Source: Rhizophlyctis rosea (lineage: Eukaryota; Chytridiomycota; Chytridiomycetes; Rhizophlyctidales; Rhizophlyctidaceae). From it: a stretch of 64,000 nucleotides of DNA. A program made the position numbers and the translations under genes. Of the stretch, positions 13,239-24,392 are shown in pieces. Position 1 is the stretch's first letter. Every line of letters begins with the position of its first letter. The DNA lies in NCBI GenBank assembly GCA_027596075.1, contig JADGJC010000057.1, forward strand, positions 66,127 to 130,126, written 5' to 3'. The notes beneath the pieces were generated by a model that worked only from the letters and a program-made list of their open reading frames with translations, did no database searches and had not been told where the DNA came from.

Positions 13239-14258
13239 TCACACCGACCATTCCCATAATGTCTTCAAATGCGCCTTTCCGACCTCACCACCACCATCCC
13301 AATCCCCTCCATTACCGTCTCCAACATCGCTCAAATCCAAAGGACACAACATACGCTCTTCCCCGCCCAACTGCTCCTGTCTCGTCCACCGCATAACTCT
13401 TGCTGTAACATTGGCCCTCCAAATGAAATCCACGTCCTGTCGCGGTTCTCCTCCGCCTCCGCAGTGGGAATACATGTACAGCGCAAAGGAGAGGTCCGGG
13501 TCCAGGGTTGTATTGTAGATTAGGGATATAGGGATTGGGAGGGTTTGTGTTGTGTGACCGGGGATGCGTTGCGGGAGGAGGGAGGGGCTGGAGAAGCCGA
13601 GTGGGTGGGTGGCGGCTGTGTAGTGCGAGGAGTAGATCTATGACGTGGAGGCCAGAGTTAGTATGTGATGGTAAGAAGGCTTTCTCACTGCTGTCTCTGT
13701 TTAAAGCGTACATGTGCACTGATTTCATCAACATGGAAGGCAAAGAAATTTGGGTTTGTGATTTCGATGTCTAGGACGACCTTGGCTTCGAAAGAATCGG
13801 TACTGTTTGGGAGTGGATGAAGACTTCCATTTGCAGCTGGTGATGCGCCAAGGATGCTGTTGCAGATGATGGATGGATGATGGTGAGACAATGAATGAGA
13901 TTTGCGGACTGCTGTGTATCTACAATCAACGGACAACTTACAGAACAATTGGTTCACGGACTTGACCAAAGTACAGTGCCGCGAATATACCGACAATAGC
14001 TAACACCAAAAAGAATACAAAAACTATCAGGTAGGATATGAGCTTGGAGCGTCTCGATGGTAGCTGTCGTTCGGCAACAGACTGGTCTGCAGCCAGCACT
14101 GAGGTCGAAGAGTCTGGGACACTCGCTGGTTTCGGTGTCAGGAGGGGTTCGGTGGGGTCTTCGATACTCAAGACTGGATTTATGGATACTGAGGAGGAGG
14201 CGGCTTGGGGTAAAGGTTCGTCGGACGGGGGAAGGATTGTCCCATATGAGGTGGACAT
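13239..14258 (-). CDS. single-pass membrane protein with LEA_2-like luminal domain
   Basis: Three exons (last exon 13239-13637). The N-terminal ~75 residues are cytosolic and Ser/Pro-rich with the start MSTSYGTILPPSDEP; a basic stop-transfer cluster (LPSRRSK) precedes one strong transmembrane segment (LISYLIVFVFFLVLAIVG). The C-terminal half shows the LEA_2-like pattern: KVVLDIEITNPNFFAFHVDEI, then SSHYTAA and the later strand FIWRANVTARV. Such proteins are reported from plants (LEA14/NDR1 type) and from fungal vacuolar membranes. Function is therefore a guess: lipid- or stress-related membrane role. It shares a 347-bp promoter with CWC2. Confidence 0.65.
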
Positions 14259-14605
14259 ATTGAGAGGTTGCTCCTTGTGTGGTGTTTTTGTTTGTTTACC
14301 TTTTGCCCTGAAGCAATGAACTTGTAGAAGCACCTGAAAACCACCCACAGCAGAAAGAATGAAAAGGTGGGAACGTCAATTGTCAAACAACCAAGCGCGC
14401 AGCACGTCACGCGTCACGCGTTGGTCACGAGGGCGCAGCAGTTTCGCACTATAGGTGTCACACTGAGTCACTCATCGCAGCATGTTGCTTGCCTGGTTCG
14501 GCATATCCCTCTCAACTTTCTCATCTCCTTTCAACTTCATTGTGATTCTGAGTGCCGACTGCAATTCAATTAGTGCAAACCTTTGAGCTGCGAACTAGTC
14601 ACATA
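14259..14605. promoter_or_regulatory. divergent promoter, LEA_2 gene / CWC2, with two ACGCGT boxes
   Basis: Two ACGCGT hexamers (14409-14414 and 14416-14421) lie one base apart within a run of GTCACGC repeats. ACGCGT is the MluI cell-cycle box bound by MBF in yeasts; function here is inferred only. Confidence 0.4.
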
Positions 14606-16242
14606 ATGAGTATCAATTTGGATAGGCCTGCCCGACGACAGGTGCGTACATTGTTTAGAAATACCAGTGCTTCCTCGTTGAACCATACTAACCCACTCTT
14701 TCAACGCCTAGGTCAAGCGAAATCCCAATGAGCGCCCCACTATTGATATGGACCAAACCGGTTCATACAACATCTGGTACCACCGCTTCCAAGGAGACCG
14801 CCGGAAACGACAACCGTGAGTTGACTACATATCGCATTGTGCTCGACGCATCTTTCTAACGTGGAAATTCGCCGCAGTCTGGAGAAGGCTACAACACGCT
14901 GCAACCTAGCCAAGGATTCTGGAAGAACACGTGGCAGAGATCCTGGGGGAGCATTTTGTGTTCACTTTGCGAGAGGGTGCTGTGATAGGGGATCAGAGTG
15001 TGCCGTAAGTCGCGGTCATGAAAGAGCAGTTCCCCGATCAATGTCTAAAATTGGATGTAAACAGTTCCTTCACCGACTGCCAACGGCGGCCGACCGCATT
15101 GGAAATTCCACGGATTGCTTTGGGCGGGAGCGGCATAGGGATGAGCGGGACGACATGGGTGGAGGTAGGTGGAAAGACGTTTCAGAACTTTGCCTAGACC
15201 ATACATTGAACTGTTATTGCAGTGGGGTCATTCGAGAAGGACAACCGAACACTATATGTCGGAAATATCAGTCAGAGCAGGGATATGGAGGAAGTGATTC
15301 GGAAGCATTTTGAGGAGTGGGGAGAGATTGAGCGACGTACGTATCAACCTTCGGATTGCCTGGAAGATGATAGATCTCATGCTGATTACGCAATAGTGAA
15401 TGTCCTAACGCACAAAGGTGTGGCTTTTGTTCGATACGCGGTACGGGCCAATGCCGAGTTCGCAAAGGAGGCGATGTATGGTCAGTCGTTGGATAGTGAA
15501 GAGGTTCTCAACGTGCGATGGGCAGTCGAAGATCCAAATCCCAGAGGTAAACCTGCATGGTGGAGATGTGGTGGACTCGAATGTTAATGCTTTCAATTTT
15601 GCTTTGCCACCAGCACAAGCCGCCAAAGCGGAAGCCACCGATGCCCTCGTCACTGCCGCGGTTCTGTCCAAATTGCCGCAAATCGGTCCCGAAGGAACAA
15701 TTCTGGATTACGACGCATACAAATACGGTTACGTAGAACAACCCGATCCCGAACCTACAGCAGCAACGGAGGCCGTGGATCCAAATTACGCATACAGCAG
15801 TCAGGCATACGCATATGATCAAAACGGGGGGTATGATGCAAACGCGGCGTACGCCCAACAGTACGGAGGGTATGATTACAGCGCGGATCCAGCATGGGCA
15901 GCATATTATGCTAGTATGGGATATGGGACGAATGCGACGGGACAGGCATATCAAGGGTACGATTCGTCTTCATACGCATATTCGTACCCGCAAACAACGG
16001 AGACATCAGGGGAGGGTGGGGAGCAAGGTGGAGAAGGAGTAGATGGTGGTGGCAGGGAGGAAGGCTCGAATGCTGTGTCGTCCAGCGGAAAGTCAAAACG
16101 ACCGGCGGAAGCAGAAGCGGATGCTGACGATGCAGATTCAAAACCCACAAAGAAAGCCAAATCCGATGCATTGTCTTCGTTGGTAGCGTCGTACGATAGT
16201 GGTGATGAAGATGATGACGCGGATGACGGCCAGAAAGATTAG
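14606..16242 (+). CDS. CWC2: pre-mRNA-splicing factor CWC2 (RBM22-like)
   Basis: About seven exons from ATG 14606; exon 1 codes for only 12 residues. The N-terminal Torus-type region contains WYHRFQGDR and CNLAKDSGRTRG. A CCCH zinc finger follows, spaced C-x7-C-x5-C-x3-H (FCVHFARGCCDRGSECAFLH). The RRM has RNP2 RTLYVGNI and RNP1 KGVAFVRYA, and closes with VRWAVEDPNPR. The C-terminal region is rich in Tyr/Gly/Ala (YGGYDY, YASMGYG) and then in acidic and Lys clusters (KRPAEAEAD, PTKKAKSD). CWC2 belongs to the Prp19-associated complex and contacts U6 snRNA and the intron at the spliceosome core. The Tyr-rich tail is longer than in yeast Cwc2. Divergent partner: the LEA_2 gene. Confidence 0.9.
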
Positions 16243-16284
16243 ACGCAATGCACACACTGTATATTGTCGCTAGCAGAATACAAA

Positions 16285-17324
16285 CTAATGTGCTTCAAAC
16301 GTTGGTCCTGGACAAATCTCAGATAATTCCTCTGCGTCTTTGTAGGATTCCCCACACCAAAGGCAGTAGAAGTGTGTGCTGCGAAGATAGGAGTTGATCT
16401 TTTCCAGTTGTGTGACCGGCTTTCCGGAAGGTGGTGAGTTGTGTCGGACCGGGGTTTTAAGTCTTGTCAGCACCTACCTCCATAAGCTGGAATTCTGTTT
16501 CTTTTTCCACTCCATCCGTTCCTTCGTCATCAGAGTCAACATCCACCTCCTCCTTCGCATACTCTTCCATGTCCTCCGCATCCACCTCCCTTCCTTCCTT
16601 AGCCGGCGTCCCCTCCTTCTCCTTCTGGGGAGGTTTCGAAATCCAGAACTCATTCCTTTCCCATCCTTTAGCTAAATCCATTTGCTCGCAAACAATTCGC
16701 GAGGTCTTGACGTCCCGTATGACACGCTTATCCTCAAACTGCCTGTTCATTTTTGTTCTGTAATCATCTTTTTCGGCTTCGCGTTCCTTTTCTCGTTGCT
16801 CTTCTTCTTCTTTGGTGCGTTTGCGGGTTATTGTGGCTTCATCCGGGATGCCGATTCCGTGGCGGTCGGATTTGAGCGCGACTTGGATTGGGGCTTTTAA
16901 AGCGGTAGAGGGCGAAGAGGGGTCGGTACTGGGTCCTAAAGGAGCACCCTTCCTGATGGGAAGCATGTCGATTAACGAGAGAAATTGGCACTGCGAAAAG
17001 GGGGTTCGGCTTGCTCACCTGTATCCCATTTTCGCCAACATCTTGAACCCTTTATTGTCTTCAGATATTTGGGTAGCCAACCCTACTTCCCGCGCTTCCC
17101 TTTCTGGAAACGAAGGGTGTAAACCAACTTGTTGTGCGGCCAATAGGGTCGTCGCTTCAAATGTCAAACATACCCGCTTCCGCCTTCGGTTTGTTGTAGC
17201 CGCGCTCTTTCTGTCTTTGCAGTTCCTGTTTCCGCCTTTCGGAGTATGTTTTGGGTTTGGAATGTGTGGCAGATAGGCCGGCAAGGATGGCCTCGGACAT
17301 GTAGTCCTCTTCTTCTGAAGACAT
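16285..17324 (-). CDS. GPATCH11: G-patch domain protein 11 (CCDC75-like)
   Basis: Four exons. The start MSSEEEDYMSEAILAG resembles animal GPATCH11 (EEEDYMSD). The G-patch is split by an intron: NKGFKMLAKMGYR joined to KGAPLGPS, later IQVALKSDRHGIG. A long charged coiled region follows (KRTKEEEEQREKEREAEKDD). The C-terminus is the DUF4187 zinc-binding element: LEKINSYLRSTHFYCLWCG, YKDAEELSEICPGP. G-patch proteins usually activate DEAH-box helicases; GPATCH11 homologues are nuclear and linked to splicing. Only 42 bp separate its stop from the CWC2 stop, so the two transcripts overlap or nearly overlap at their 3' ends. Confidence 0.9.
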
Positions 17325-17744
17325 CTCGTTCCGAGGGTTGAATATATGAAACGCCAGGCAACTTTAGCAAATGAGATTGGTTTAGTTCATTTGTGCAGCA
17401 GTGCAATTGCGCAGCTCAATGCAGTCATTGCTAGCCGGGGCCTCATGTCAGCGATCGTCGGCCAAGCCACCAGCTGGGATCCATCAAAACCAATCCCACA
17501 ACCCACAACCTCCAACATTCTTCTTCGCCTCTAACATTCTTCCTTCCAGTACATGCGAGATTTATCCATCATAGCGTGTTCCCAGCAACAACAGTCATAC
17601 AAGTTCAAACGCACTTCGCCTTCCACGACGACCAAGGAACCCACTTTCACTCTGGATTAGCTTTCAAACGTCACCAATAACTCGCAAGAGTCTACCGCTG
17701 GTTGGCGGGTCGCGGCGCACTCAAGCGACACCGACGTCAACGTC

Positions 17745-18090
17745 AGCACCAAGACCAAGACGCCGCCGACTTCGAAACCAGCACTCTACTCCTAGGTCAA
17801 GATTTCGATAACGACTTCGACTTGGCAGTCTACCCTCGGGGCAGACGCCGTCGACACCGACTTCGGCATTCTACCCCTGGGACAAGACCGATGCGTCACC
17901 GACAACAACTTCGGCACTCTACCCCTTGGACAAGACGCCCCCGATAACGATTACAGCACTCTACCCGTGGGACAAGATACTGACCTATTGACCTCCTTTT
18001 TAGGTAGGTCAAGGCGCCATCGACAACGACATCAGCACCCAACCCCTGGTCAAGACTCGACTTCGACAACGACACCAGCAACCTACCCCT
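17745..18090. repeat. degenerate ~42-bp minisatellite
   Basis: Imperfect tandem units share the core GACAAGACGCC-NNCGA-YAACGACTTCGGCACTCTACCCCTGG; unit lengths are 41-49 bp. The clearest copies run from ~17800 to 17975, with more diverged copies to ~18090. One frame from ~17840 to 17990 reads as repeated peptides of the type DxDFGTLPLGQD, and 42 is a multiple of three, but indels break the frame over the whole array. Confidence 0.75.
17990..18012. repeat. module like an intron 3' end, copy 1
   Basis: The sequence ACCTCCTTTTTAGGTAGGTCAAG is preceded by TACTGACCTATTG. A branch-point-like CTGAC, a pyrimidine tract and TAG resemble an intron 3' end. It is repeated exactly ~130 bp downstream. Confidence 0.7.
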
Positions 18091-18119
18091 GGGTCAAGTA
18101 CTAACCTACTAACCTCCTA

Positions 18120-18142
18120 ACCTCCTTTTTAGGTAGGTCAAG
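18120..18142. repeat. module like an intron 3' end, copy 2
   Basis: Identical to copy 1 over 23 bp and preceded by TACTAACCTACTAACCTCCTA, an even stronger branch-point-like context. It is followed by more minisatellite-type sequence (CGACATCGACATCAGCACC). Confidence 0.7.
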
Positions 18143-18210
18143 ACGCCTCCGACATCGACATCAGCACCAAGACACCGACATCGCCAACGACTTTAGCAGC
18201 ATTCTCTTCC

Positions 18211-18327
18211 TACTAACCATACTAACCCGACTAACCCTGCTAACGCTACTAACCTTACTAACGCTACTAACGCTACTAACCATACTAACCTTACTAACCT
18301 TACTAACACTACTGACCTACTAACGTT
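18211..18327. repeat. 9-bp tandem array ACTAACNNT (13 units)
   Basis: Consecutive units read ACTAACCAT, ACTAACCCG, ACTAACCCT, GCTAACGCT, ACTAACCTT, ACTAACGCT and so on, ending in CTACTAACGTT. Every unit holds CTAAC (one has CTGAC). Read on the minus strand the unit is GGTTAGTAN, which contains the telomeric hexamer GGTTAG plus three bases. Confidence 0.9.
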
Positions 18328-18732
18328 CTCTCCCAAGCGTCCTGGGCAACGACTAATCAAGTAACTGCATCCTGGAATTTGGAAATCAAAGCAAAGCGAC
18401 CGTGACACTCGGTGGCCACTTCGGTGGACAATACTCTCTGTCAATCTCGTTTCTCGAGATATGCTACGGGCGAAACCTCCAATGCGGAGATTTTGGGCTG
18501 TTGTGGCCAGGTGCGGCTCAGAGTTGACGAAACGTATTTCAGAAGTGCAAAAGTTCTTTCCTTTCCGCAACGAACGAAGAAGACTGCTGCAAAAGAGAAA
18601 ATTGATTTACTTTGCTTGGTAGCCGAGGGGTATTCGATTAGGTCTAAGGGTTCTGTTATGTACATATGGCCAAAAATACAAGCTTTCCTTTGCGATACTG
18701 ACTGCGAAACCATACAACACCGCCGGCCGATC

Positions 18733-20275
18733 TTATAAATCATTATCCCGCACCACCTTCCGGAAATACTCCACAGTCTCCTGAATCCCTTGGCCCACCG
18801 AGAACTTTGGACTCCACCCTAGATAATGTTGTGCACGTCCAATATCCGGGCGTCGTCTCTGCGGGTCGTCCGTCGTGCTCGGCAACTTGATTATCCGGAC
18901 ATCCCTGTTGACGCTGTCCCTAATCATCTCCGCAAATTCTAATATGGTGTATTCATCGGGATTGCCCAGGTTTATCGGATCTGAGCAAGGTCCGTTCATC
19001 AACTGGATTAGGCCGTCGATCAAGTCGTGGACGTATTGGAAGGAACGGGTTTGCTCTCCATCGCCGTAGACGGTTAGATCTTCACCTTTGAGAGCTTGGA
19101 TGATGAAGTTGGAAACGACACGACCGTCGTTCTCATTCATTCGAGGTCCGAATGTATTGAAGATGCGTGCGACACGGACGTCGACACGATCTTGCTTGGC
19201 ATATGCGTATGTTAGTGTTTCTGCTACGCGTTTGCCTTCGTCGTAGCATGCTCTTGGTCCGATCTGTAACATATTGTTAGCATTCCATTGTCAATGTCAG
19301 ACGCCATTTCACACCACATACAGGGTTGACATAGCCTGTCAGGGGCGACGTAAGTATGGTATGATCATGCATTTGCTTCTTCCATATCCAACGTACCCCA
19401 ATATGTCTCCTTCTGTGGGTGTTCCTGCGGATCTCCATATACCTCTGTGAGATGATTGCATGTCAGTTCCTCATTGCCAGCCTCATGGCAAGTGCCTGAA
19501 CTCCTTCTCATACCAGATGTTGATGTCAACAAAAACCGCGCTTTCGTTCGCTTTGCCAACCCTAGCATGTTTATTGTCCCCATGACGCTGGTTTTGACAG
19601 TTTTGATGGGATTGTATTGATAATGCGGTGGTGATGCAGGACAAGCGAGATGATAGATTTGATCTACTTCGATCATGAACGGATCTGCGAAGTGACAGTT
19701 AGAGCTGGGAGCAGGTGTTGGCCGCGCGTTGGACGTGCCCTCTTCTTACCTACTACATCGTGTCGGACCAACTCAAAATTAGGATGTCCCATCCAATGCT
19801 CAATATTCCGCTTGTTTCCCGTGAAGAAATTATCCAATGCTATGACCTCGTGCCCCATCAACATCAATCGATCTACAAGATGGCTACCCACAAACCCTGC
19901 CCCGCCCGTTACTAATATCCGCTTCTTCTCGCTTGCGCTGATATTTTTGATGGGTGGATACTTCTTTAATGATTGATCATATGTCAAGGTTCCCTTTTCG
20001 TTGTCTTGCAGTCTGCCGGGCAGGTCGCCGAGGTATATCTTCCGAAGTTCGTCGAGAGGAAGGATGGTGCCGAAGCGTTGACTGCCTACATGGGTGACGG
20101 TGGGTTTGGAGGAGCGGGGAAAGCGAGCTGATGAAGCGGAATTGGGTTGAGAGGGTGATGGAAGTGGAGAAAGGCCGGTTGAAGTTGAGTTTTCCTGATC
20201 TTGTGTTTGGTTCGTTCCGGTGGTTGGGGGTGCTAGACTTGTCACTATGTTGGGAGGTGGTTGACCAGCACTCAT
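18733..20275 (-). CDS. UXS1: UDP-glucuronate decarboxylase (UDP-xylose synthase)
   Basis: About five exons from ATG 20275. An N-terminal Ser/Pro-rich stretch of ~100 residues without a clear membrane anchor precedes the extended SDR (Rossmann) domain: [19 protein letters not shown] (NAD-binding GxxGxxG), [39 protein letters not shown] (joined over an intron) and the catalytic YxxxK in RACYDEGKR. Further: [27 protein letters not shown] and [14 protein letters not shown], with RRPDIGRA near the end. The enzyme converts UDP-glucuronate to UDP-xylose, a donor for xylosylated glycans. Yeast lacks it; many other fungi keep it. All key residues are present. It diverges from the capping protein gene over 384 bp. 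Confidence 0.95.
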
Positions 20276-20659
20276 CCTGCCGAAAGTAACGAAGGGAGTA
20301 TCTCCACTTGAACGGAAGTATTACTGGCGGAAACAGCTGGCGGTCGAACAGACCAATATGTCAAGGGTCGGAATGCTTCAAGATGATGACGTGTGGTTGA
20401 GGAGGGAAAAGGAAGGGGAAGAGTCTGCTGCAGCCTGCACGCAAGATCGCTTATATGTGGCTTATATTTCAAGCCCATGATGGGCCCCGGCCGGCGCCCT
20501 GTTTCACGCGGCCATCCACCCCTGGCCACACTCCACCAACACAGTCCTTGGAGCCACCCCTCAATTCTCACTTCTAATCAGCCAGCCAGGCACGTTAGCA
20601 TCGTTCACTGTCTTTACTAAACAAACACCAACACCCACGCCGCATCTATCGACAGCACG
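20276..20659. promoter_or_regulatory. divergent promoter, UXS1 / capping protein alpha
   Basis: No gene is seen in this 384-bp interval between two divergent start codons. It includes a GC-rich block (ccccggccggcgccc) near 20484-20500. Confidence 0.45.
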
Positions 20660-21888
20660 ATGGCAACGGACGAAGAGCGCGTGAGGATCGCATCAAGCTT
20701 CCTGTTGGACAGTCCTCCGGGAGAGATAAACGATGTTTTCAATGGTACGCTAAGACTCGTTCGCTCATACAGAGGCAGGCAGCTGACGGCGATATTCAGA
20801 TGTGCGCGTACTGCTTGACGATGACGCACTGCTACAGCAAAACGTTCAGGGTGTCTTTGCTCAATACAATAAGGAGCAACTCACTGTAGTGCAAGTACCA
20901 GGTCAAAAGCATAAGGTGATACAGGCTGTCTCAAGATACGCGTAGTAACAGGTTTTTAACAATGTTGCAGGCAGTGATCGCACAGGAAGGAGAAATCGAC
21001 GAAGGACATTACTTGGACCCTAAGTCCAAACAAATCTTCGCTTTTGACCACATCCGCCAGGTAGGAATCTTTTGGTGTGATGGTGTGGACCTTCAACTTA
21101 CCCGACCTTCGCCAGACCGCGTCTGACCCAGAGCCATACAATCAAGAAACAGAGGCAAAAGCGCAAAGGTATTATCCGATGCGATGCGCTATGTATCTCA
21201 TCTCGTAACTGATTTCTTTTCAGAGCGGCGTTGGAGGATGCTGGACAAAAATACATCGACGATCATTACCCTGCTGGTGTTATCAGTGTATTTGACAACG
21301 CCGGAGTGCTCACCATTGCCATCGTTGATAACAAATACAATCCTAACAACTTCTGGTGAGTCAAGGCTGCGAACTATGACCCCGTCTATCCCATGGGAAA
21401 GCTGAGTTTTGCGGCACATCCTCTCAGGAACGGGCGATGGCGATCCATCTGGAAAGTAACATCCGGTTCAGGGGAGGTCAAGGGAACAGTACGGTTGAAC
21501 GTTCATTATTACGAGGACGGGAACGTTCAGTTGAATGCCAACAAGGACATTATTCTGACGGTTCCATCGGTAAGCATTCCGCAATACTTTACACCTGTTG
21601 GTCGTGACAATCATTCATAATTGTCAGTCTCAGGACAACGCCACTGCCATTTTCAAGCAAATCGCCAAGGCTGAAGGCGAATTCCAAACATCTCTCAATG
21701 AGAGCTACGCCCAATTATCCGAAACAACCTTCAAATCCCTCCGACGCGCCCTTCCTGTTACCCGAAATAAGATTGACTGGCATGCGATATCGTCATGTGA
21801 GTTCCATTTTGATTACACACAACTTAAGCGCAGCTGACTGGAGCGTCTGGTTGCAGACAAGATCGGTGCCGAGCTTTTGACGAAATAA
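20660..21888 (+). CDS. CAP1: F-actin-capping protein subunit alpha
   Basis: About eight exons from ATG 20660. The N-terminus [22 protein letters not shown] is the family signature. Further motifs: [50 protein letters not shown] and the C-terminal tail region [15 protein letters not shown], ending in IGAELLTK. Length ~270 residues fits the family. The protein pairs with the beta subunit to cap barbed ends of actin filaments, and the C-terminal 'tentacle' is intact. A 3-exon join around NNFW-NGRWRS needs the intron that begins GTGAGTCAAGG. No oddities. Confidence 0.93.
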
Positions 21889-22493
21889 CGGGTTCCTAGT
21901 GTCCTGAGGTTCAAAATTGTGTAAATCTGAAGTTAGATGCGTGCTCAGGCCTTACGGGTGCTGTGCACCCAGCAATGATAGTCAGCGAGCGCCAGTCCAA
22001 TGTCTTTTGCATTACGACTAAGGACCTATGAAAAATTCACCATTACCGCTCTTCCAAACAGCAGGGAACGGGATTGTAGTATGAAGTAATGGATGCTGAA
22101 TTCCACCGTCTGCACGTGCATGATGACTCAGCCCAGATGTTCCAACATCCCGGACTTTCGGATGTCGGCGCAAGTTGTGCTGATGGCCAAGTTTTGGCGG
22201 TTGTGGCGCAATTTGCATTCCTTTTTGGGACGCTCCGGATTTTGGGAGGCTTGCCCGTGGCCGGAGCGATGCGTTGGCGGGTTCCGGTAAATCCGGTCTC
22301 TTGGCATTTTTGATTTTGGTTTTCCATTCCAGCCACAGAACTGTAACATGGTGAAGGGGGTTGTATTGACACCGAAAGTCTCGACCCCTAAACTATGGGT
22401 TAGCGCCTTTTTGCCAAACCCATCTTTCTCATCTTCTTTTCTGCCTAGCCACGACCTCATACCCCGTCCACCCTCACAAGTTCACATTTTGTC
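21889..22493. other. intergenic region, capping protein / GT8
   Basis: No supported gene. It contains an 8-bp inverted repeat (22231-22238 CGCTCCGG and 22261-22268 CCGGAGCG) with a 22-nt loop, and a 74-codon ATG frame (22089-22313) that matches nothing I know. The right part holds the promoter of the GT8 gene. Confidence 0.4.
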
Positions 22494-24123
22494 ATGTTCA
22501 AAAATGACCGAAGCGAGTTACCTGTGCACTACAAACGGACCGCCTCAAACGATACCCTAGACCGTCTTCCCACCATCAAAGCAGGACACGCAAGCCCCAC
22601 CACTATGGGTGCAAACCCCAACATAATCGACTTCGGTTCAACGAAAGTTGGCAGAAGATGGATCTTGTTAATCTTGTTAGTTTTTGGAGCGGGAGTTTTG
22701 ATCGGGGCAAACTTTTCTAGAGTAGGCAATGTGAAGGAATGGAGGGGTGCTAATTCACAAGTTGATGTAGATGAAAGTATTGCTCTTCGATTGGAGAATG
22801 AATATAATGCAGATCTGCCTGTCATCAATCCTCCTTTACCGACGATACTCCCTCCGCCTCCCCCACCACCGAAGAGAAATGCGTATGTCTTCTATGCGAC
22901 GGTATGTGCTGTTTGAGTTTCATGCTGGTCTGGCAGGGCGTGTTCGCGCTGCGGTGGAGAGTGCGCGAGAGAAAGATGCCGTGGTAGATCTAGGTATGGG
23001 ATCACCAGAACGATTTACGGATTGAGGTAGACAACGCACTACCTTCAGCAGATACACCTCGCCAAGTGCTGACCGAAGCTAATATCCTTTCTGTCGATAT
23101 CAGAATGACAATTACGCATGCGCTGCCAACATCATGATGCATCAAATTCGCAACATATTCAATTCGACGGTAGATATTGTGCTGCTCGGCACGGACGGGG
23201 TACCAAAACGGCAGCGTGCACGAGCTGAAGAATCGTATGGAGCTAAGTTCCAACTGGTGTCCGCACCTCCTCCACCACCGGTGAGTAATTCTTGAACATT
23301 TCACGACGTCCTCCAGAATTCATTCTCCTCATCATCTCACCTCCACTTCCCTTTTCCAGGGTGGATTACCCTATTACTCCGAAGTAATGACAAAACTCCT
23401 CGTCTTCAAACTCTACGACCAATACGACCGCGTCATCATAATGGACTCCGACGCAATGCTCCTTCAATCCATCGACCACCTCTTTGACCTTCCTGACTTC
23501 TTCGACGTCGCTGCGCCCCGATTCACATGGGGTGATAACTTGGAAATCACTTCCACGATGTTGGTCATCAATCTGTCAGAGAAGTTGTGGAAGAGGGTGG
23601 AGAAACGGTTGGGCAGGTTGGAGGGTGGGGAGTATGATATGGACTTGATCAATAGGGAGTTCAAGCAGCAGATGCTGGTATGTTTTCAGTCCAATTTTGA
23701 CGCCTTTTGTGCCTCCTTCGAAGTCTGACTCATTCTCTCATATGATAACAGATTCTCCCCGGAACATACTGCACGCTAAACTCCTTTTGGGAAACCAACA
23801 GCATCCCCAACTTCCTCACCATCTCGTCCGAGAAGAACGACACAGAACGGTTGAAGGACTTTTATCACCACCAGGCTATTGCGCTGCACTTTACAGCGCT
23901 CGGGAAGCCGTGGACTTTTGACGAGGCACGGGCGAAAGAGTTGAGACCAGATGCGCATCCCATATTTTGGGAGCAATTTGGAAAGTGGCACGAGTTGAAG
24001 AAGGAGGCATGTCCGCCAGCAGGGTCAAAAGCGTCAAAACCGGGGTTAGAAAGTTTACATAGAACCAGTGGGGGGAAAGGACAATTTGTAGAGACTAAGA
24101 TGAAAGATGAAGGACTACCCTAG
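22494..24123 (+). CDS. type II membrane glycosyltransferase, GT8 (glycogenin-like)
   Basis: Four exons from ATG 22494. A cytosolic tail of ~60 residues is followed by one signal-anchor helix (WILLILLVFGAGVLIGANF) and a Pro-rich stem with nine consecutive prolines or so (ILPPPPPPPK). The catalytic domain starts at NAYVFYAT and continues with NDNYACAANIMMHQI, VDIVLLGTDGVP, EVMTKLLVFKLYDQYDRVIIMDSDAMLL (DxD metal site), FDVAAPRFTW and TSTMLVINLS. The C-terminal domain has LPGTYCTLNSFWET and IALHFTALGKPWTF. This is the GT8 fold of glycogenin/galactinol-synthase relatives; Golgi location is expected from the topology. Acceptor unknown; the absence of a glycogenin self-glucosylation context and the presence of an anchor argue against glycogen priming. 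Confidence 0.85.
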
Positions 24124-24392
24124 ATTAGCTATCATTAAATCTGCTTCGAACGAAGCCTTGAACGCCGAGTAAATTAAACATAGAACATTTGCATGTAGAC
24201 ATATCCATTCTGGTAGGTGAGACTTGATGACTTCCGATTTCACTCTCCTACCCAAAAGGATGCAAGAAACGAGTGCAATCCAGTGTGTCGAAACTTGCAA
24301 CATGTTTCACAATGTGGGGGTCACCGGTGTATTGTGTGGCATTTTGCGAGTGCATAATCGCATGTTTCCACCGCCTGTTCTACAATCCCGTT

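Larger units (their letters stand above)
17325..18732. other. gene-poor repeat island
   Basis: No supported gene lies between GPATCH11 and UXS1. The stretch contains three repeat classes listed separately: a ~42-bp minisatellite, a duplicated module like an intron 3' end, and a 9-bp ACTAAC array. The flanks (17325-17700, 18330-18732) show only short unsupported frames. The left part probably carries the GPATCH11 promoter. Confidence 0.6.

Noticed and set aside
18240..18260. Telomerase RNA template idea for CTAACCCT inside the 9-bp array
   Set aside because: Only one unit matches a telomeric template and no pseudoknot or flanking conserved RNA structure can be seen.
18193..18570. Minus-strand frame with repeated VRLVALVxLV peptide
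   Set aside because: It is the translation of the 9-bp ACTAAC array and has no start context or homologue.
22089..22313. 74-codon ATG frame and nearby 8-bp inverted repeat
   Set aside because: The frame is hydrophobic at the end but matches nothing; the hairpin has a 22-nt loop and no terminator role is expected in a nuclear fungal genome.
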